64,000 nucleotides of DNA from Branchiostoma floridae (Eukaryota; Chordata; Leptocardii; Amphioxiformes; Branchiostomatidae): the NCBI RefSeq assembly GCF_000003815.2, contig NC_049986.1, forward strand, positions 16,607,172-16,671,171. Reading direction: 5' to 3'. The position numbers and the translations under genes were made by a program. The stretch's first letter is position 1, and every line of letters starts with the position of its first letter. Positions 1-10,900 of the stretch are shown here, piece after piece. A model generated the notes under the pieces. It saw nothing but the letters and a program-made list of their open reading frames with translations, was not told the DNA's origin and searched no databases.

Positions 1-90
1 CGCACTCTCATAGGTTCCTACAATGATGAATGTTGACTGAAGGGAGCTGTATGTTAGATCGTATTCATTGCTCTTTTTGTTGTTGATCAG

Positions 91-609
91 CCTGTGACTG
101 TAACCCCATGGGTTCGAGACACGACAAATGCAACGCCACGACTGGCAAGTGCCAGTGCAAAGACGGTGCGGATGGCATGCGCTGTGACATGTGTGTGGGA
201 GCTTACTACTGGACAAGAGACAAAGGATGCCAAAGTAAGTGGTTCTGTTCTGACAACAAACCAAGTGAAGAAAGACACCCCCTCCTTAAAATGTGCAAGT
301 GCATTAAAAGAAATTGCTGCTTTGGATCACTAGCTATACAATGTCAACTAATCTGGTAACGTTGTTCGGCTTTCAGAGGCCGTTTGTACCTTCAGCGAGG
401 ACAACAACTGCAAAAACGGCGGGACGTGCGACAACTACGAGAGATGCATCTGCCCAGAGGGATATACCGGCAGGCTTTGCGAGCGGGCAATCGGTATGAC
501 GTCACCCAGGAAAAATGGCGGAGTGAATGTAGCCACAAGAAAGATGCCGGGACATACATGCACCCTAATGGCTGTCCTGACTGTCATATTTTTGAATATG
601 ATATCCTGA
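91..609 (+). CDS. Netrin-G (laminet)-like protein, last two coding exons (5' partial)
   Basis: Seen: two exons, 91-234 and 377-609, joined by a 142-bp GT-AG intron. The first acceptor follows a T-rich tract ending TTGATCAG; the donor is CAAA|GTAAGT; the second acceptor is CGGCTTTCAG. Exon 1 (144 bp, phase 1-1) encodes one laminin-type EGF module with all eight cysteines, starting CDCNPMGS and ending RDKGCQ. Exon 2 starts with one EGF module with six cysteines, containing NCKNGGTC and CICPEGYTGRLC. It ends with a roughly 40-residue tail: a Gly/Asn/Ser-rich spacer (RKNGGVN) and a short hydrophobic end (MAVLTVIFLNMIS) before TGA at 607-609. Family knowledge: secreted netrins end in a basic NTR domain, whereas netrin-G proteins end in laminin-EGF modules, an EGF module and a GPI signal, and act at the neuronal surface in axon and synapse patterning. 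Inference: the tail is a GPI-attachment signal, so this is netrin-G-like. The laminin N-terminal domain must lie upstream of the window. Another laminin-EGF/EGF surface protein remains possible. Confidence 0.75.
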
Positions 610-3468
610 CATACGTAGACAACAGCACCGACTGACAAAGCTTGAATTGACTTAAAAACACGAACTTTTCTCATGAATTGTAAAATACAAGCTTAAAACT
701 ATTGAATATCAAACCCTTTGGTTTGTAAGATAGCTATTGGAAGTGGTTACATTCTTCTGTGACCCCGAGGTTTTGGGAACGATTGACTAAAATCCTTACT
801 CCTGTCAAAATTAAGTAGCGAACAATTTTAAAATGTCAAAAAAAAAAACTCCATGGATACTTCCCTGCATGAATATTTGTAGGCAAACCAAGCTCATGTC
901 CAAAATGCCCAATCTTGACTCCACCCATCAGTGGTTGAGGAGTGTAATGTTTAAGATGATGGGCATCGGTTATGAGCAAATAATTTCTCAGATGAAATAA
1001 TCACAACTGTTGCTTAAATGTGCGTCTCAATGTTGACATTGAAGTGATTGAACTCCAGCAATGCTTGAGGAAGCATTGTAATTGTAACTGACATTTGTAA
1101 ATAACCAAATGCTGAAGTAGTATGGTATTTGATACATACGCAAAAATTTATAAATTAAGATGACAAACACAATAGATGCTATTGCATATCACCATTTGTA
1201 AAATTTTTGCACCGTGTGATGAAATAGTAGTACGTCTCCACAACCATAAAGAATGCAAGAAAACGTTATCATTATAAAGTCGGTGTATGCTGAAATTTTC
1301 TACGTTGATGTTTTTTTACACAAGCAGTAGACCGCAAAGCATTGCCAATGCTTGATGGATGTGGTGAGGCCTGTCTAAGATGATGTTATAGTGATATGAC
1401 ATAGTTCGTACTGCATGTGCAGCAAAAGTTGTTATGGGCTCGCATTATGGACTCTGTATTAGAGTTGGTTTAGCGAGCCTGTTATCTATCGGTGCGACAG
1501 TAGATGATAAGGGATGGAGACATGACACAATGTATCTTAAAAACCCACGCGTAGATGTAGCCATTTGGGTGACGTGAATGTTAAAAAGTGAACACCTCGG
1601 TTTAAAAGAGACCCCCTAGCGTATAGAACCACTAAAATCACTCTGTGCAATTGAAAAGAGTTCTAGGAAAGGCCGAATGCATTTTGTGGAGTAGAAAGCA
1701 AAGCAGAAAGCTGTACATACAATTTAGTGAATTGTGATACATGGTAAGATAGCAGTAGTACTCTTTTTAATATGCATGCTTACGCCCTCAATTCATGGAT
1801 AGAAGTATGATGTGGTGTGAACGGTTTTGTACATTGGAAGCGTGAAAGTATAGTTTAGAGTTGTGTTAAGGGATATCTATTTAATTGAAGGATGACGGCG
1901 AATGTACTCTCAACTTGGCGTGTTGGCAAAGTCTAGCAGGATTGCTATGTTTGTTTTCGTATTGCTATGGGTTTATCAGTGCACAAAACGAGCAATGCTT
2001 ACAACAAATTGGACGCAAAGAAATGTTCAATATAATAACAGTTGCAGTTTCATATTAGCACGATTGCTATCTTTTGCACATCAATAACTTGTTTGATAAT
2101 AAGCATATCGACATTGATAAAAAACGATATAAGGGTTTTACTACATTCAAACACTTCGAAATGCCGTCATCCTTCGATCAATATAAGATACCCAACGACT
2201 AGCATGATACCCATAATTCCCTGCAGTCAATATACCTCAAGAGGTGGCCGACCTTGAGTGACACAAGGTCAGTTATTCCCTTCCACACTGTGTGAATAAA
2301 GGCTATTTTTGATAGGGTACACCATATCTATCGGCGTCCGTTGTATTTTTCCCACAAAGAAAATCTTCGTCACTTTTACATGCCCGAAGAAACCTAAACG
2401 CATGGTACGTCCTTACAGCCATGTGAAGGCCAAGTCTATATACCCCTACGTCCATTCTAAACCGATACTAAAAGAAGGGTGTCCTTGCCAGGGGAGTTGA
2501 GAACCGTGCTGACTGGATATTCGTTACATATGAAGAAATACGCAAGGCGTCTACATTCTACACTACATGTAATCCACCGGAGCTAATATATATTGCATGG
2601 GACATCTTCAGATCGATAAGTCCAGATCAAGGACATTGGACGGTCCAATTTCCGTTGCGTAAGAAAACATGACGACGGAGGAGGCCCCTTATGTATAAAG
2701 TTGTGGCTTATTTTATATCCTTTTGAAGAGCTGGTAGCTGCCTCAACGATAAGTCACTTGCATAAAGGGTAGATATACTCCAATAAAGCGATACGTGGAT
2801 CGACCTTTACGGTGATCCATACGGATGCCGGAAGTCGTGATGCAGTAAAATTCCGTTATCATTGAAAGGTCAATCATACTTGCAGTACTTAGCAGGGTGC
2901 TTACATATGATGAGACAAATACGGCGACAAATTGAAAAATTCTGAAACGTAGGAGACAGCTGAACCTTCCTGTCTTCATTTCGTTTAGTAGTCTTTTTTT
3001 TTCGGCACACTTTGTCTTTATCGATTTTCAAAGTTACTGTTCTGGAATATTAGTCACTGTGAGGGATTTACATCGGCTGCCGAACTAAGAAGAGTTTCTG
3101 TTTGTTGTATTTATAAGTCTAAGTGACGTAGTGTACATGTTGTTTTATTTGCGAAACCATCGATGCGTTTTACTGCAGTTTTGCCATATTTATGAGCGAA
3201 GTCACAAAAACATCCTGGAAAAGGTTTAAGGCTTTTTATTTGATCAATTCCTATGTCGCTCGTAGTAAATCGGAGCTTATATTTGAAACATAAAATAAAA
3301 TCTTGCTGCTTTTCACACGTACGCGTTGCGATTTCACCGTGCATGATGTACGCATAAGCAATCGCCGCATACAGTTCATCAGATGTGATGTGATGAATGT
3401 TTGCTAAATGTTCTGATATCAATCATCTGCACGTTATGTGTCCCGTGTGCTGGGCTTATAGTTATAGG
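610..3468. other. Non-coding stretch downstream of the netrin-G-like gene
   Basis: No coding exon recognised on either strand. The beginning is probably 3' UTR of the upstream gene. The first canonical AATAAA on the plus strand is far away, at 2295-2300, and may belong to a repeat tail (see 2250-2300). There is an A homopolymer at 838-848. The longest open frame is a 103-codon minus-strand frame at 3111-3422 with no motif I recognise. Confidence 0.5.
2250..2300 (+). repeat. Possible retroposon 3' tail: two hairpins followed by AATAAA
   Basis: Seen: a perfect 7-bp hairpin (GACCTTG, 7-nt loop, CAAGGTC, 2250-2270), then a CACAC-T-GTGTG palindrome (2284-2294) running straight into AATAAAG. The same order (hairpin, pyrimidine-rich spacer ending CCCTT, second hairpin, AATAAAG) occurs at 6645-6710. 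Inference: both may be 3' ends of one LINE or SINE family. Alternatively, 2295-2300 is a genuine polyadenylation signal. Confidence 0.3.
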
Positions 3469-3701
3469 CCCCCTTTCCATTTGACGGCGATCGCGCTGCG
3501 CTCTCATTGCGACCTGAATGTGATATGTGTAACTTCGCTTTCACACTGGGTACATACAAAACGTAAAAGTGTGACTGAAAAGACAACAAAACACACAAAG
3601 CGTAGAAAGATTCGCTATACAATTCGTCGAGCGATCTGTCAAATTTCAGGTCACAGATCTAGAGAGAGCGCGGCGAGAGCGCCGTCCTAGTGGAAAGGGG
3701 G
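3469..3701. mobile_element. MITE-like element, copy A (complete, about 233 bp)
   Basis: Seen: inverted termini of about 38 bp. The left end begins CCCCCTTTCCA and continues GACGGCG to CTGCGCTCTC. The right end, reversed, reads CCCCCTTTCCACTAGGACGG and continues to CCGCGCTCTC. No transposase frame fits inside. The internal core shares TTTGACAG, CGCTCG and TTACGTTTTG-type blocks with the copies at 3723, 30908, 33738 and 34099. Inference: a non-autonomous DNA transposon. The target-site duplication is not clear by eye, so the superfamily is left open. Confidence 0.7.
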
Positions 3702-3722
3702 TATTACTGCGACACAGCTACA

Positions 3723-3945
3723 CCCCCATTCCACTAGCGCTGCGACTTCGCTGCGATAGCCCTGTAACCGAGAGGTTTGACAGGGCGCTCAATGAATTTT
3801 ATTGTTATTAGAAATACTCTTTTTACGCTTTGTTTTGCTTTTAAAGTTATTTTTACATTTTGCATTATATTTTGATTAAGAAGTGAAAGATTGTAAAAAT
3901 CTAATTTAGGTCGCAGTAAGGTCGTATCGCGAGCACCATCTTCTG
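3723..3945. mobile_element. MITE-like element, copy B (degraded right end)
   Basis: Starts CCCCCATTCCACTAGC and carries TTTGACAGGGCGCTCAATG, TTTTTACGCTTTG and TTTAGGTCGCAGT. These match the reverse complement of copy A block by block. The right inverted terminus has decayed after GTCGTATCGCGAGC. It lies only about 20 bp from copy A, in the opposite orientation. Confidence 0.55.
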
Positions 3946-6900
3946 AATGACAAAGACCCACAATCAGAGACATCACGGATGTATGGATCTGCGTCATTCT
4001 CATATACCGCATAATCTCTATCGCCATAGCAACGGGGCTGTCATGAATAATTACACGACAGTGTACGAGAGACGGAAATTACAAATTCATTGTAATCACG
4101 AATGCCGTATCGTTGATTACCGATAGGAATTTGTCATCCGTATCCTATTAGCGAAATTTGACTGATAAATATTTGATTGCAAAAAATCATACTCTGTAGA
4201 AAATTTCATTATTTGGTTTCGGAAAAGCAAATGATATTATTTTGACTTGCCACCGTCCAATATTTCTCTTAACTTGAAACATTTCAATGACAATGATCTG
4301 ATGTGGGAGCATACAGTTTCTGGACATATCTCTGAAAATGGCTCCTAGGGACTCAACAAAGATGTACACAAAAAGGTCAAAAATAAAAAAAAAGGTTGAC
4401 TTTGCTCCTGACCTATGCTATACCCTGGGGTGTCACTTTACCCGCTTTCCGTGAGAGACTTTCCATTTTTGAAACCGTATTTGCCGCTTCTGACGGATGG
4501 AAGTTATTTTAGCACGTATTTATGGAGTTCGGGAATCTGATCAGGGCTATTTCGGGGATATTTGTTCAACAGAAGACACAAGTTAGGGTTATTTCCTATT
4601 CTGTTTGCACGACATCACGTAACATTGATACCAAAAACGTTACTGCAGCTAATTATGTCGATGACATCATCTAGCTTGGAGCCAGACGCCATCCATGTTG
4701 GTAGGTCCTCAATAAAAACTATCCTCTCATATCATTGGAGGTCCTGTTCTTTGAAGACGCCGCAAGTTATTCTCAAAAGACATCTGATATATCCAGCAAT
4801 TACATATACTTTACCAATGTAATTGTACGATGTTGCCATATATATAAATTTAGGCTTTGATACTTCAGATACACGTAGGCAAACATTTTTGCCAGGCAAA
4901 ATCGCCATATTTCATTTTGCAAATCATTAACAAAAATCATTGACAACATGTTACCAGCAAATGATATTTGACTTTGTAGAGATGACATGTGTCATCTAGA
5001 CTACTAGATTCACTGTACCGGATACAACGTACTATAGATCTATCACTTGAGTAATGTGAAACGTATGAAAACGATACCGACAGAACCTGACAATGGTCTC
5101 ATCAGTTAAGTTTTAATTCTAGATAATCCACATGGAATTGATGACTCCATTTCTCTTCAATGCAATAACAAAAAATTATTTTCAACATATTATTTTAATT
5201 CTAAAGGGAAGGTTTCGTGTAACTTCCTAGCAATGACAGCTCACTGAAATTACAGGTAGTGCTATATGAGGCCGTTCCATAGAAGAGTTATCCTCCCCTT
5301 GCCCTAGTTTTACGATGAGAAATTGAAACCTTGACGGCGAGGTCACCGGAACATTATACGGCAATCATCGATCAATAGTCCTCTAACAGATATACGGTGG
5401 AACATCAAATGAACTCCGGATCCTTACGCATCCACCATTTGTAAAGACCGATATAAAACCTGTTATTGGTGACAACTGTTGGTGGTACATAACCATGGTT
5501 AACAGTTTATCAAAGCACGATATCGTATTTACAATTGTGCTGGGAAATAAAATGTTGACATGTTCATGAACCAAGGTGTGATTTGCTGCTGCCTTATGAG
5601 AGGAATGAGCCTATGAAATAGCTATCTGAGATAGATCTCTCCGTCATCATTAGTGGGGACTTGATCCCACCATATCTTCAGATGTTCCCACCTCGCCGGA
5701 AAGGCCACACCATCCGAAGGTGCACGGGGCCTGGTCTGGGGTGTGGGTATTCGGCAGGCAAAAAAAGTGACTGGGTTGAAATAACGACCTTCTGTTGCAG
5801 CCGTATTCTGCATTTATGCTAACACGGAGAAGACTAACATTGAATAAGGTAAGAATATCACTTGTTTGTTTTAGTTACGTACGTGATTCGTGTTTGATGA
5901 GGATTTATCTAATTGTGGAATTTATGGAATCCTATGTTATTCTCTTTTTCAGATTACGTGTAATGTCATTTCGAAGTGATTCTGCTTTGGTCAATTTTGA
6001 AATGTTTCATATCCGATGTCCATGAGTTTGACCTACAACCTTGGATGTTTTATATGGGACTTATCATCTGTGCAATCTGATGTTGAGACGGCAATGGCTT
6101 TTGTCCACATGCAACATGCAACATGCCGACCACGCAAAATCATGGGTCGATAGGTTTCATTTCTAGATGTTTACTAGACGAGTAAGTTCTTGGAATTGTG
6201 TGATAGTTGTTCAGAGACCGGTTCCACAGTGTTAACAGACAGAGCAGGGCTCTAGGCACGTTTGAGTGGCACAGAACGTGGCGAAGAGCCACACTCCCCA
6301 ACCAAGCTTGTCCATCATTCCCAACATTAACCTGGGGAGAACATGTTCGGAACAGCGATATCATCTTGTCAGCTTAAAAGGTCTTGAATGGCATCGTTAT
6401 GTAGTGCTTATGGTGCTTCATTGCGATACATGAGGGCAGGTAACGTGAAGATCGCCCACTGGTAAGATCTTGTCTGAATCAGCTGTCACTCAAGCGGAGG
6501 CCGTTGCGTTTATCTACAGGGCATCCGCAGTGTCAACTGTTAAAGCGTTGTCTGCCGCAACAAAAATGTTGAAAATTACACGGCATGAACTTGCAGTATG
6601 ATGTTTAACGATGCTAATACAAATTACGGGAGGGCAGCCTTCAAAGGTGCATTTTTGCACCTGTTTTGTCCTCCCTTTCACTATGTGAAAATCCAAATAA
6701 AGAAATAAAGAAATTTATAGGGACTTGATTATTATCGTACTTTGAAACTTCAAGGCTAGTAGAATCTTGCAGCAATTCGTAAATGGGAAACTATCTTTAT
6801 TCAGCATTTAGCCAGGCCTTATTGTTCTCAATGATAAAGATACCTCGTCAACAGTATTATGTCATCGTGTATGCTGACGCTCCGACAACATGTTTTCCTA

Positions 6901-7370
6901 GGATTAAAAGAGGAATCAAGTATATCAAGAAGAAATCTTCACGTCCTTATCACTATTTTGTCCTTATTTACATCCTTGCACAAGGCGCTGTTGTGAGAAT
7001 ACCAACAACAGCATCAGCATTGAAGAGTAAGTCACAACACAGCATCGTTGCGCGGAAATAATAAAAACTGCAGGAGCCCAGCCACTCCGCCCCTAGGTAC
7101 GTTATTGAAGTACTTGTGCGACTACACTTTTCTTACCTGTGATGATTCAAGCGTCCCGATGTAAACCAATGTCACATAACCTTCTGACATGCCTGTCATA
7201 TTGCCAGGTACAGTCGGGTAGAAGTGACAGCCAAAATGAAACCTATGTTTACTTCTGACATTCACCTAATCCCACAGCGAGCTTTTCCGCAAGAGTAGAA
7301 AGAGAATTGAGCTACCACAAAGGTTCACCTCAGTTGATATGCCGAAAATGGCGATGCAACGATGATCGCC
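3946..7370. other. Non-coding stretch
   Basis: No recognisable gene on either strand. An A-rich run lies at 4381-4394. Short open frames such as the 63-codon minus frame at 5622-5813 have no recognisable motif. The only structured element seen is the possible retroposon tail at 6645-6710. Confidence 0.5.
6645..6710 (+). repeat. Possible retroposon 3' tail: two hairpins followed by repeated AATAAAG
   Basis: Seen: AGGTGCA-tttt-TGCACCT (6645-6662), a pyrimidine spacer with CCTCCCTT, TTTCAC-tat-GTGAAA (6676-6690), then AATAAA twice (6696-6701 and 6704-6709) as an 8-bp AAATAAAG tandem. Short tandem tails after hairpins are typical of non-LTR retroposons and the SINEs that borrow their ends. The body upstream is not recognisable. 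Confidence 0.35.
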
Positions 7371-7500
7371 AATGGAGCGCCAAGAGAGCGCATAAAAGTT
7401 ACTGACCTTTGAGTTTGACTGAGAGCGCGCTGGGGTCGCCGGAGACATCCCACTAGCTATAGGGCAGCTTTTCTTGGCATCGCGGCGCTCTCATGGCGAT
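7371..7500. mobile_element. Probable fragment of the CCACTAG MITE family (copy C)
   Basis: Contains GAGAGCGCGCTGGGGTCGCC followed by CCCACTAG (near 7425-7455) and, further on, CGCGGCGCTCTCATGGCGAT. These resemble terminal blocks of copies A, F and G. The internal core is missing or rearranged, so this is a fragment at best. Confidence 0.35.
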
Positions 7501-7512
7501 GAGGCAAATTTG

Positions 7513-10490
7513 CCTTTGTTGTGCCGTCAAGTGTATTGCCCATAGCTGTTGAATTTTGCCTTCTTTCGACAATTTCGAATCGCTGTATTTTCTTACTCGA
7601 TATAATCATTGAGTTTTAATTAGGAATGTGATCCTTGTACCATTGAATGAAAACATACCGTTAGTCTACTAAATACATAGAATTATAGAACATTAAACTT
7701 CTGCCTCGAAAGAAACTATAATCGAAGTTTCTGTCCAAATGCTTTCGTTTAAAGTCTGCTAGAATTACAGTGTGATTATAACTAACATTTTTTTCACAAC
7801 ATTTAGACAATGCTGATTATACAATTAGTGTGACTTTTAATGTGTTGTTGCTTATTTGGTGAAACGGGCTCCGTCATATTTACCAGAATAACGTTGACTC
7901 GGGGCGGCTTCGTAACATCGTCCTTCAATGCCTGGCCTTTCGCTTTGGTTGACAGTTGTAATTGCGGGAAGATGCATTACTCTCCATCTTCAGTCATACC
8001 CTTAGGAGATGTCTAGGCACAGATTTCGGAATCATTCCTTTGTTGCAAGTAAAAAGGATAAACTCGACAAGTGTATAAGGTTTGCATGTTGTTATGTAAG
8101 GTTAGGGACATACTATGTAACTTAATGATCACGGAATCCGTTCCTATATAAACCCACAAAATAAATAATATAAAACCAACGACATTTATCTTATTATGCT
8201 TCGGTATGAGCTAAACAAACAAAATTTTACAAACAAAAAGGCCCAGCAATACCGGTTGCTTTCGAGATTATTTCACATGCATATGGGCCATTTCAGCCCT
8301 CACTAATTAGATGTGTTGTTCTAATGCCAGGCAAACGTGACAGTTTTACAATTTGACGTCCCCCAATGTCAAGTTTACAATAACATCAGATATTAGGAAT
8401 CTTCTTGAATTAGATTTAGGGCCTCTTTCTGGCACCGGCTGAATCTATCACTGCTCACAAGTGACCTTCGGTTTCACGAAGAGCTCACAGGCCAACTTAC
8501 CAAAATATTCATGTTCCATCTATGACCCTTAGCACAGTCAAGTATTTACTTTGGAAAATGTAAAGACATTAGGAAAGTCAAAGGATAGTTTGAAATTACA
8601 AAGTGTGCTGTAATCTGTCTTGGTAAAATTGTAGCCCTTAAAGAATATCACCAGCTAACACGTTTTTAAGGAATGTTCAAAGTGATGAATTCTAGACGTT
8701 TAAATGAGTTGGCCAAGAACCAAAGAAATTTGCTGAGGCTGCAAAGTAATCGCCAGGGTGCCATACATCACAATGGGATCTGGTAATTTTGAATTACACG
8801 TACGCATGTCAACCTCGCTGCCGAGTGAAAACCATAATCCGTCCGACTCCTGATCGATTCCTCCCCGGAGTGACTGCAATTCCAAGTAATCACATGATAA
8901 TTCTTCGAACCACGCAGTAACGACCAACAGGTAATCATTAGTGTCTCATGTAGAGGAAAATACACCTTATTAGAAGTACTCTTAATGAATGTATTGGATC
9001 ACACAACAATTTCTTTAATTTATTTGCACATCCATCACAAACTATGTGCAAAGTTTTGTTCATACGTTGGTTCTAATGAATCGCATTTTCTTTGATGCCA
9101 ATTATAAATAGCATTGAATTTTGTCCCATTTGTATCCATCTAAAGCCAAGAAAGCAAATGGAAGAATTCAAGTTTGGATATTTGGCAGAACTTTGATATC
9201 AAGAAGTTGACGAGTAATGCTTGTACTCAGAACGTGTTTTAAGCGCTTCAAAACTCCTCACAATCATGTCAACAGTGTAAAGATCATAGACATACCGACG
9301 AAAAACTGAAATCTTCGGAGCCAGTCTGTTCTTCCTAAGCTCACTGCTATATGTTATATGTCAACGTAGGCCCAGAAGGGAATTTCTAGTAGCAACCTAA
9401 ATCCATACACAGCTTTTGTTGGGTTGGGAACTGACAGAGCTGTTTTTGCTACTTTTGTACTTCAAACCATCTTTAAGGAAAATCAGATACCAGACATACA
9501 CAAACTTCTCAACTTCTGACATTCGAACAAACGAAATAAAGGATGTAGCAATTGTCATTTTTTAGGATCTACAGTTCGTATCCGCGATTTTTCACTGTCT
9601 TCATCATGGCTTCTTCGTACGTCAGCTGCTTCTTTCAAGCCCAGAGATTTGACAAAGATATATGGTGGTATGGTAACATTTCGGGATGACATATGGTGAT
9701 GCCAGTGTGTGTGTGTTTTATACTGACGCCCGACTTTGTTCATTTGGCGTGATGCACGACAGCCTTTACGTTTGAAATATGATCCTCAAAGCATTAAATT
9801 GCAGAAGCACGCAGCCTCTAGATCTCCGGTACAGGGCGTTACGGGATGGAGTTTCCAACAGACGGTCCCTTGTTGGGGGCAGTAGAAGCTGTTGGACTGG
9901 CTAAAAAAACACTACTTGTAGATCCCGAGGCCTTCCCTAAGGGGCTCCAATACATGCGCATTACAAGTTTGCAAGAAAAGTATCACAAATAACATTTCTG
10001 TGAAGAACATAGTCCATTTACCAAGAAATACTGTGTAGCTTTCTTTGAAGTTATCTGAAACATAATGGATGCTTTTGTATTCGTCACAAGGTCTCTAAAT
10101 CACAGTAGATAAGCGATTGTTTGATATGAAAGCAAGAGGAATGATCTATCTGAACTGTCTTATGTCATTAGCCGGCAGACAGGCCGTTATAGGAAGCACA
10201 TAGTGATACGGTGAGGAGATAAAGGAGCAAGGTAATTTTACCAGTGGAAGGAGAATGGATGGTCCGAGAAGGGAATATGTAACGTTAACGCCGCTTCGAC
10301 AAGTGTGGACACATTTATTCTATACGTTTTCCGGGAACGCATGCACATTGATTGGTGTACTTTGTCAGACACCGTCCATTTTTCTTCTTTTACTTTCAGA
10401 AAAATGTCTAGCTTAAATCACAGCTTAGTAGTCGGCCATCATTGACGACTGTACCTTGATATGGTGAGTTTTCTTTTTTTTAAGCGTGCG
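7513..10490. other. Non-coding stretch
   Basis: No recognisable gene. A 75-codon open frame on the minus strand (8700-8927) lacks a convincing splice acceptor and has no motif I recognise. Composition is moderately AT-rich throughout, and no large inverted or tandem repeat was seen. Confidence 0.5.
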
Positions 10491-10499
10491 CAGCCTGAG

Positions 10500-10640
10500 C
10501 TTACGTTGGCCAGTGGTAGGCGGACTCGCCTCTGATCCGTGAGTTCGATGTCGGCTGTATCGCACACCCGGCATCCATGCTACTGGAAATAAACGGGCAC
10601 AATCCTTGTGACGGGAAGTTAAGCCAGGGTCTACAGTTCG
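10500..10640 (+). repeat. tRNA-derived SINE fragment with degenerate head
   Basis: Seen: a tRNA-like A-box region (CCAGTGGTAGGCGG, from 10510) and a B-box-like GAGTTCGATGTC (10541-10552) only about 27 nt apart, against about 44 nt in an intact tRNA. A head deletion is implied. The downstream sequence is not tRNA-like. It is directly followed by a second tRNA-like head at 10654. Confidence 0.4.
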
Positions 10641-10653
10641 AAAATAGATAGGT

Positions 10654-10800
10654 AATCGTGTGGTACAATCGGTAAGATGTTTGACACAGACACCAGAGTT
10701 AACGGGTTCGAAACCGCTGATTTGTCCCGATGTTGTGAACTTGGGAGAAGCACTCAACATGACGTTCCTAGCTTCGGTTAGGGCAGGATTGGACGTTTTA
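10654..10800 (+). repeat. tRNA-derived SINE with normal A-box/B-box spacing
   Basis: Seen: A box TGGTACAATCGG at 10661-10672 and B box GGTTCGAAACC at 10705-10715, a start-to-start distance of 44 nt as in a true tRNA. The cloverleaf arms are not convincingly paired, so this is a tRNA-derived repeat rather than a functional tRNA. The 3' part contains ACTTGGGAGAAGCACTCAAC, of a kind common in SINE bodies of marine invertebrates (recollection, not searched). Confidence 0.5.
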
Positions 10801-10900
10801 TGGAGGTCCCGTGTTTGAGGAGAGCCACAACTCGAGCACGTTACAGAACCCATCGCACTTATCGAAAAGAGGGGTCCTTCCCAGCGTGAGTGGTTCAACC

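Noticed and set aside
10425-10898. 157-codon open frame on the minus strand, the longest in the window
   Set aside because: It runs antisense through two tRNA-derived SINE heads and has no recognisable protein motif, so the frame is a by-product of the repeat.
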